64,000 nucleotides of DNA from Phoronis australis. Lineage: Eukaryota > Phoronida > Phoronidae. The stretch lies in assembly GCA_002633005.1 (NCBI GenBank), contig NMRA01000597.1, positions 134,142-198,141 on the forward strand, given 5' to 3'. Numbering within the stretch: position 1 is the stretch's first letter; each line of letters begins with the position of its first letter. Shown piece after piece: positions 56,125 through 64,000 of this stretch. The notes beneath the pieces were generated by a model. The model was not told the DNA's origin and ran no database searches. It saw only the letters and a program-made list of their open reading frames with translations. A program made the translations under genes and the position numbers.

Positions 56125-59100
56125 TCAGTGCATCCTAAGTTCGACATCCTCTGCCACTTCGACTTTTGTTGTCTCTATTTCTGGAGACTGAATTTCGACA
56201 CTTTTCGTCTTGGTTTCCGTATCAAGGTGTCTTGACTTCATGTGTCTTTCAAGATCACGTCTGCGAACGAGAATTTTGCCACAGTGGGGACATCTGTAGG
56301 GCGATTGTCCTTGAGCGTGCAGGCGAATGTGTTTGTTCAAATTGCTTGGATCACCAAACGAACGGAAACAAACTTTGCATTTAAGGGGTTTGTACCCAGT
56401 GTGAGTCCGCAAATGAATTTTTAGTCCGTATTTACGAGAGTAAAGTTTACCGCAATACACACAAATGTGGCCCTTATCATGCCGGCATGAATACAAGGGT
56501 AGAACATCTAGTGGTTCTCCAACTACCTCACTTGGAGGAGGAATTCTTACCCCGGTTTCGAGGTGGTTGCCGGTGATATCACGAGCTTTAACGATACTTT
56601 GTTGACACGTGGCGGTCGTTTCCGATTTCAACCCTTCAATGCTGTTATTCAGAAAATATTTCATTTGCAGTGCGTCTTCAGAAATTGGCAATTTGCACGA
56701 ATTAATAATTTTTGCCAAATCGGGGACTTTCAAGGCTGAAAGTTTTGCCAACGTTGAGGACACGTTTGAAAACCTGTGTGATAGCCGACTGTTTGTCAAC
56801 AGGGAGTTTTTCGTGTGTGCGGCAGGAATTCCACCGTACTGGAACATTCGTTCTTGCTGTATCATCCATGGTTGCCAAATTAGCGGAAGTGGCGCAAACA
56901 ATTGCGATAAATGGTTGCACAGCCGTAAATGACTCTTCAAACTATTCGGGAACGCATACGACTGTTTGCAGCGCGAGCAGACATACCGATTGTTTGCTGA
57001 AAATTGAGAACAAAACTTATGATTAGCACGATTTGAGGAAGATCATTTTTAATAGTTAGCATACCAATCAGACTCAAAGGCAGATTCAGGGGCAGGGATC
57101 CGTCTCCCTTCCGGACATGACCAGAAAAACACCTCCCTGCATGCCGTTTTCAGGGATTACGCGAAAACATTTCATTTGCAAATTGCGGTTGGGACCCTTC
57201 ATTGTGGCATCTTAGAACCGCCAGTGAGACTGCAAAGTATGAAGCTGACAGAAACCAAAATGTTACACACATGGATAAGCTCCTACTATGGTTCTTTCGT
57301 ACTGCCATCTATTCATCTGATTTGTTCATTGTTGTGCAAGGAATAGATCAGTCTTTTTAAATAAACATCTTTTCTCTGTCTTGTCGAAGCCTAAACAACT
57401 ATTGCTTCTCAGCTCGAAACAGTACCAGGAGATTCATTCATACATTATTTGTAAACTGTCATGTCGGGCGTTGTAAACTCCATCAATAAATATCCTGACA
57501 CGACCCAACGTATTGTATGACTTGTCATGCGATATATTGACATTCTCATGGGTTGTATTTAGACAATGGATTTGACCTAAACTGTCCACTTCCGACGTTG
57601 GAAACAGTGTAAATATGTATCCACTCCAGCTCTGTTGTAATTAAATAATTAACTGTTGCGTTGTTTACAAATGCAGTGTAAATGACAAACATGTCAGACT
57701 AAGATCGTTCTTTCTAAATTGAAATCACACACCAACTGCGACTTCGTCAATGATGTCAGTTTTCGGTATTTGTAGCGAAACGTTTTTGTCATACACACCA
57801 ATTTGATTTTGTCCAGGGAAATCCATGTTTTCTTATAAAAATATTTGCCTAGCGTTTATTGTTGTTATCGCTAATCAATGTTTTCAACTAAAACGGCGTA
57901 TTACAAATCACATCATGTGTGTTAAGGACTCTGTCCAAATGCTGTATAAAATTTTACAAAGGTTACTAGATCTCCTTAAGTCTAATAATTCTGTTTCGAC
58001 AGACAAGCCTCTTACTTAGAATAAACCACGTTGCAAATTTGCAAGTCCATTAAGTGCGATAAGTAATTTATAAACAATAAATTATGTTAAAATCAACCAA
58101 CAAGTTTTGGTGAGGCAAATCATTAAATAATTAGAACTAACAAGGTCAATTATATTATGTGATTTTCTCGACCATAATACCTGAATTTGTGTTATTATCT
58201 TTTTCATTTATTCGTCCCGTACTAACTCGACTAAAAATTTTTCAACCCTCACCGAAACAACAATGAGAGTGTGATACCAGGGGTGGATCCAAGATTTTGA
58301 GTTTGGGGGCTAGGGCAGAATATTAGCCAGGATTTTGCCCGTCATGCATTCGCACTCTCGAACTGACAAATGGAATATGGGAGAATTTTAGGGGGTGCAT
58401 GGCCCCTTGGCCTCTCTCTAAATCCGCCACTGGATACAATGTCTACGCAAGTCTTACAAGACCGTATCGTGTCTATTTAAAGGTAACTTACCTATAATGT
58501 TACTTGGTGATAATACCGGTATGTCAAGCGTCCTTGACAACTCATGTCCATACCAGATGAGCAGACGATCGCCACCTTTCACATCTTTTGTCACCTTGAT
58601 GTACACTTGAGAGTTATGAAGAACGAACTCGAGATTCTGTTCGTAATGGTCGCGTGCGGCTTGCACGAAAAACATCCAATCATTGTCTGTTAACGTAAGA
58701 TGACTTGGAAACGTCTGCCTCCGCCGAATTTGGCCGTTGTCAAATTGAACCTATACAAATAGTTACCCAATGAATTACAATTTCAATTTTGGAACAGATT
58801 CAGTCAGACTGCGCATATAACATTCAACTTGGGCCTGCTGAATTGTGTTGCAGTATAATACCAACAGTATGACAACGCCCTTTTTTAGAAGATAACTGTG
58901 CTGCTTGCCCCAACAATTGATTCTGGTACATTTATAGTAAGTCTAGTCGTTTCTTATGTCATCACAAACTTATCATCATACCTCAATTGCGAAGGCCTTG
59001 GAGAGCATATCTGTGGCTGAAAGTTGAAAACAGGTGTCCAACGGGCACGGACCGACAACTGTCCCGCACGGTATGTCTGACACCGACGTAACGCCCTTTA

Positions 59101-59128
59101 AACCAGGGTGCATCAAAGTACTAAACAT
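56125..59128 (-). CDS. PRDM13: PRDM13 homologue, three coding exons
   Basis: Exons 58982-59128 (49 codons), 58492-58750 and 56125-56996 join in phase 0 then phase 1 to 425 aa. Donors are GTATGA and GTAAGT; acceptors are TTGTATAG and TTTTCAG. Exon 1 (start MFSTLMHPG; a second ATG five codons on is possible) carries DIPCGTVVGPC, which fits the CIPAG..LGP start of the vertebrate PRDM13 PR/SET domain. Exon 2 gives the rest of the PR domain (DNDWMFFVQAARDHYEQNLE to LLIWYGHEL). Exon 3 holds a C2HC finger (residues 142-162, AFPNSLKSHL as in PRDM13), a linker, and three C2H2 fingers (about 313-334, 340-362, 369-392) with the sequence SRKYGLKIHLRTHTGYKPLK typical of PRDM13. A nuclear transcription factor of neural specification, probably repressive. 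Intron 2 holds a MITE. Confidence 0.92.
58278..58432 (+). mobile_element. MITE of the CAGNGGCGGAT family in PRDM13 intron 2, TSD GATAC
   Basis: Starts CAGGGGTGGATCC and ends TAAATCCGCCACTG, flanked by GATAC on both sides (58273-58277, 58433-58437). 155 bp. Interior matches 62626-62784 and, inverted, 11785-11938. Confidence 0.85.
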
Positions 59129-62100
59129 GTTGGAGATATTTGGAAAAAGCAAGTCAAATGGTGTATTTATTGCTACACCAGTTCGTAGACCAGTGCCTGT
59201 GATCTAGTGGCAGAAGGTGTCGTGGGGCGCCCTTTTGTAGTTGAGGGAAACATTTTTGTGAGAGAATTTTCCGATGACACAGGTGTCAAACTTTTATATA
59301 TATAAATTTTCACCATCTGAACAAATCTTGAATTTCTCAGGCCACATCAAACTTTCGGCGCATCATTGGTCGCACATGCGCAAAGAACTCGTATCTAAAT
59401 CTGCGATCAGTTAATTGTTTTCTTGTTGCAACCTTTTCATGCGTGAATCTACTAAAGTGAAAACACAGCTTCCTATTGGCTACTGAAGCTACGGGAGTCG
59501 AAGTAGCATCAATCTGCATGTGATTATAATGTACAAACATGACGCCGCCGTCTGTTTTAGTTCGGATCGTATATGGTGCTAATCCTTCAGCAATCGAAAG
59601 TATGAAAGATATATATAAATACATATAGAGAGAAAGAAAGAGTGGCATATACGTCCTTGGCTAGTGATTTGCTAGTTGGTAAAAACGAGAAAAATTACTT
59701 ACCAGGGGACATTTAGTTAGTTGAGGATAACGTTTTTATTTCTCGTTTTTGCTATAACCAAAGGAGACAACGATGAACATTTTAAACCGATTTATTAGGT
59801 ATTGCTTGACTTGAGCGCCACTTTGTGTTTTTTATTTTTTCCACGGCGCATAAATAATTGCGACTTCAGTGCGTGACTTCTGTACCTTCACTTGCATGAA
59901 TCTTTTTGTTTTCGTGGTCAGCGGGTAAAATTTCAATAACACATTCAAGCTAATTAGACGGGTTGGGGTAACTAAAAGAGTAACAAATTATTGGCAAGGA
60001 GTCATAAAAATTCACGTTCATAAATTTACGACTAAGTTGAACAAGTTCGTTTGTACTGATACATACGAAAGAGATTATAAAACCGCCTTGGCCGTCACAA
60101 AAGCAACGTTTGATTTAGACGACCATTGTAAAGTTGGTCTCAGGTTTGCAAATTGGAGATGGTTTCAGACTTCGAAAAAATGATAATTCGTTACTGAATG
60201 AGATCAGGCTTTACGTCGAGTCATTTTAAACACCAACCAGGGTCTAAACGAGTAATAAACTGACAATTCTTTGCAAACCCACAAATCCTTTCTCATACGT
60301 GTAAACCGCTGAAAGCAATTTTGTAGCCGTACATGTAAGTGGTTTAAATCAAATGTAAACTTCTTAGGACGAGCTCATGAACCGCAAACGCAGGCTTAAA
60401 ATTGAAAGTAAATTGGACGAAACAAAAACTTAGTCAAAGTGTTTGCATCTAAGCTGGTGAAGCTCTAGCCATCAAACACCTTGAGTTACTTTGAAATAAT
60501 GTTGTCTTTGTGGCTTACTGTTTTGTTCATTTAATTTTCTTGTTGACACTTCAGGTAAATTAAATGTAAAGGACGTGTACCGGAAGGCAATTAGTTTCGC
60601 ATTAACTTTTTGTCTTCTGTCGGTTGCTTTAAAAGATTTTACCATAAGAGACTGGTGTTATGTTTATGCCCGTGGTGTTGACACAGGCTAACAAACAAAC
60701 CGTCTGTGCGTTTGTTCTTTTATCAGGGGCGATAAAAATAGCCACAGAGAAAAGCACGTTGAAGTTTCTCCGTGCTATGCTCTACATTCAGTGACGTCGT
60801 TAAAAACTTATAAAATCTGAAAATGATACATTAAAAGAACTTGTAAAAACTAAATGTTCAGTTGAAATGTATTTACTTTGAATACCTCGACGGAACCATC
60901 GGATATAATTGAACTCGGTTCAATCTAACTGGACTCCAATTCATAAAAATGAATGGAAGACGTACTATGCCCTTACTTGTGGCAATAAGCACATGATCAT
61001 GTCAAGGATTGAGGGCCAATTTTTCCTCTCAAGTTGATGATTTTTCGTCTTCGTTATTTTTATAAGCTGGTTTACATAATTCATATTCTAAACACTCAGA
61101 AAAATAGTCTGATGACTCTGAGCCAACACTCAATAGGCCTACAGAGGCATAGCAGCCTATAGATTCGTTTCGTTCAAGTCTGTCTGTGATTAAGACACGG
61201 TTAATTAATAAATGCAGATAGAAGGCGCAGACGAGAATTAACATTTCAAGTCTATAAGCTGTTGTTTTAATCGTGTGAAACGGACGTGACAATACGCTAT
61301 GAATGTACTGTCTTAGTTCTTGTCGTTTTGTCACTTTCATAAAAGGGCCGGAGGCCTGTTTACTTGACGCAAACATGCATATATTATTCCAGAAAAAAAT
61401 TATTCAGTGAATACTCCCGTAGAACGTGAGAGCCGACTGAAAAAGAAAAACTCCTCAAAAGTCAAGAGATGAAAAAACATGCAATTGTAACTGTATAAAT
61501 AATCTAATCAAAGATATTCCAATTTGATGTTTGTTACGAAGTGACTATACTCCAGAACCAGTCAATAACAAAGTGGTAGTCGTGTTTTTCTGCAGTTGTT
61601 GGTTATCGAAGTTGCCACAAAGCCAACCATGGGGCCAGTTCGATCCGCTACATTTGATTTATATTTCTATTTGTTTTCATCTAAGTGTATACTACCACAA
61701 TGAAATGTGGTTCATGCGCCTAATCGAAATTTATCGACATGAGCACAAAACACAAAGTACACAAGAAATTGAAATCGTGGTCCAAGCAATAAGTTTGTTC
61801 AATTTTGTAATGCTTTCGTTCCTTCGCCGAATAAATTATTTGAAAATCTAAATGACTTTAGAGGTATTATTGTACTTTTCTAATATTATTCTCTTCCCAA
61901 TTTTAAAATTGAAAATTACTGGTTGTTCTTCTTGTTCGTGTAGAATATTAGTCAGCATTTTTCTATAGTATATGGACCTTGATATATATATGTAATTCTG
62001 TTTAGTGGCCATTATGTAGGCAAATATACAAAAACGATGGACGGCATAAATGTAAAAAAACAATAGCATACAATTGCAGCCGTACACCTTTAATTTTCAG

Positions 62101-62625
62101 ATTTGTTTGTATGGCTTCGCGATAAAAGGGACACAAAGTTATTTTAGATATGACCGTCACACAAGCCATAAAATATCAATGTTTTGTTTCACGTCTTACA
62201 TGTAGCGAGGGTCAACAAAAAAACACGTAGAATATACATGCGTACATATCGCTAGTGGGTAACAAGACAGTGACATCTGTGTCCATGCTTGCATTTGGCT
62301 ATCGCAAATAAACAATAAATTGGCGTGTATCAAAGCTTAATTGGGATGAAAGGAAGTGACCGACTCTCTCAAGTTTTTTGTGTTAGGTCCATCGAGCGAA
62401 AAGGCCTTGAACACTTAATACAATCAAAATGCCTCGGTCATTTCCCCATTGTCTTGCCTCTATCAACAATGACCAAATCAAAAAGTTTTCTAATACAAAC
62501 TGTTATCTTCATTCAACCTTAACTAATTCAATTCATGTAACACAGTAAGTGTATTTGAAATAATGGACCCAGGCAACTGTTTATATGAATCATAAGAGAC
62601 GGTTTTTAAAAATGTGTTTACAATT
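59129..62625. other. Gene-free stretch upstream of PRDM13
   Basis: The promoter and regulatory DNA of the PRDM13 homologue should lie here. Open frames (59337-59648, 61029-61376, 61531-61851) have no domain and no conserved counterpart. An AT/GA-rich microsatellite-like run is at 59595-59642. No specific regulatory site can be supported. Confidence 0.45.
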
Positions 62626-62784
62626 CAGGGGGCGTTCCAGGATTTTAAGTTAGGGTTGGCGAAGGCAGAGTATTAGCCAGAATTTTGCCCGTCAAACATT
62701 CACAACCCCGAACGGCCAAATGGAATCTGGGAGAATTTTAAGGGGGCCATAGCCCCCTTGCCCCCGCTCCAAAATCCGCTACTG
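62626..62784 (+). mobile_element. MITE of the CAGNGGCGGAT family, TSD CAATT/AAATT
   Basis: Starts CAGGGGGCGTTCCAGG and ends AAAATCCGCTACTG; flanks CAATT (62621-62625) and AAATT (62785-62789). 159 bp. Shares GCAGAGTATTAGCCAGAATT and GCCAAATGGAATCTGGGAGA with the 58.3-kb copy. Confidence 0.8.
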
Positions 62785-62839
62785 AAATTATAAACAAATT
62801 TCGTTTCGTAAACCATCCTCAGTGACACACCAGCCTCTT

Positions 62840-62977
62840 GTTCAGTAACGCTAGGACCTCGCTAAAAAGCAAGACATCGCGAAATTACGTGAGATATTTC
62901 AGTGTATTTTAAGTGAGAGCACGTGACTTAAGATAGATTTTAGCTAGGTCCTAGCGTAGGTCCTAGCGTTACTGAAC
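62840..62977 (+). mobile_element. MITE with GTTCAGTAACGCTAGGACC ends
   Basis: Inverted ends GTTCAGTAACGCTAGGACC and GGTCCTAGCGTTACTGAAC. On the right the TAGGTCCTAGCG block is doubled. Inverse relative of 1805-1930. Confidence 0.75.
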
Positions 62978-64000
62978 GTACGCCCGGTGTGACCATCCAC
63001 AATGTCAGCATAGATTCGAAATTATGTAAAAGACAAATACAAAAGTACGGTGGTCAAGAAATCTGTCATTGACCATGTTTTGGCGTAAAAGGAAACCTTT
63101 GAGCCGAACACTTCTAAATGTAATATGAAGACGCTAATTATTAGTTTTTTCCCCTTTGATAATGGACAGTATCGTTTAACACGATTTTTCTTCTCAATTT
63201 ATAACTATTTGATTTTCCTTTTTCTTTGATGTTTACTAGAAACAGTTAGTTTTGTCAATGTTTAAGTCTCAAAAAACATCATTTTATATTTGCAGAATCT
63301 ATCCAATATTATACATCGCGCACTGAAAAAGCGATGAACTCTATAGTTCTCAAAAGATTTATACAAGCGCCAAAGCGAAATCTGTAATAAACCGCACATA
63401 TTGTGGAAATACTGTTCGCATTTATCGCACTTGCCAAAAGATAAAGAGGCCTTTAAGTTATTTCCGTTTTATTATCGTGAAATGCTCTTTCCTGGCAAGA
63501 TTAAACGAACTATTGTCTTTAAGTATGGTTGACCTGACTAAATGAATTCCTTTCCAACACGCATTTGAACTGATATCACTTATTTGCTTCCACCTCAAAA
63601 GCCCTTCTCACGTTACCACGAATAACGCAGATGATCTTTTCTCTGTTTATATTCCATATTGACATAAGAGAAACGACACTTCAATCGCATTAATTCGATC
63701 AGTTTATGCCAACTTGTATTATTTTTGGTCTCGTGAATTAATGATCTGTGAAACGACTTATGATGAAAATAATAATTTTTGTTCTGTCATCCTTTGAACA
63801 CATCTCAAATCTGTTACCAAATTTACTGTTTCTATTTGGATTTACACTACAATGGGCTTTTTGTCAAAACAATAAGAAAACGTTGACATTAATTTTTAAT
63901 GAAACTGGATTCCGTAGGTTTTATCTACTACAGTCCTTCCACTTTACATACCGAGCCCAGTAGTATCGCATTCGAGGGCCCTCTTGGAAAGCAGTGCTAT
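62978..64000. other. Gene-free stretch
   Basis: A+T-rich DNA with nothing recognised; a 71-codon frame at 63748-63963 lacks support. Confidence 0.4.

Overview
This is a metazoan genomic window: spliced genes with GT/AG introns, about 60% A+T, many nested transposons, and bilaterian gene families. A PRDM13-type regulator, an hnRNP K-type RNA-binding protein, a PHYHIP-type protein and a tandem pair of small 2OG-Fe(II) oxygenases together suggest an invertebrate deuterostome such as a hemichordate or cephalochordate. Species cannot be fixed from the sequence.

Layout. 1-6.2 kb: transposon-derived DNA (end of a THAP-type element, a foldback element, a TTAA-flanked element of 1.9 kb). 6.2-7.1 kb: exon encoding a PHYHIP-like protein with a C-terminal membrane segment. 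7.2-8.7 kb: a small palindromic element and a two-headed THAP transposon relic. About 10.4-30.0 kb and 31.0-45.6 kb: two copies of one tandem segmental duplication, each carrying a 334-aa 2OG-Fe(II) oxygenase gene on the minus strand. The duplicates were then peppered with different transposons, and comparing the copies gives filled and empty insertion sites. Unit A holds a Ty3/gypsy element (17.93-24.75 kb, TSD AAGAT), itself interrupted by a THAP-coding DNA transposon (TSD GTATAAG), and a 2.4-kb element with a 4-bp TSD. Unit B holds a TTAA element, an hAT-like MITE and 3 kb of other inserted DNA. 45.6-48.2 kb: a dead LINE, a long CTG tract and a relic of a third unit. 51.2-52.5 kb: an intronless hnRNP K-like gene. 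55.0-55.9 kb: a second LINE relic. 56.1-59.1 kb: a three-exon PRDM13 homologue. 59.1-64 kb: no gene seen.

Assembly warning. Single N characters at 16469, 28586 and 31778 each separate two nearly identical direct copies (0.65, 1.4 and 1.6 kb). These look like the two haplotypes laid end to end, so about 3.7 kb of the window is probably artificial. A 91-N gap lies at 44273-44363.

How genes relate. The two oxygenases are recent paralogues (about 94% identical, all Fe and 2OG ligands kept) and presumably share a small-molecule substrate class. The PHYHIP-like gene is 5 kb from them; vertebrate PHYHIP binds a different 2OG oxygenase, so a functional link is only a speculation. PRDM13 and hnRNP K genes are independent single-copy type genes.
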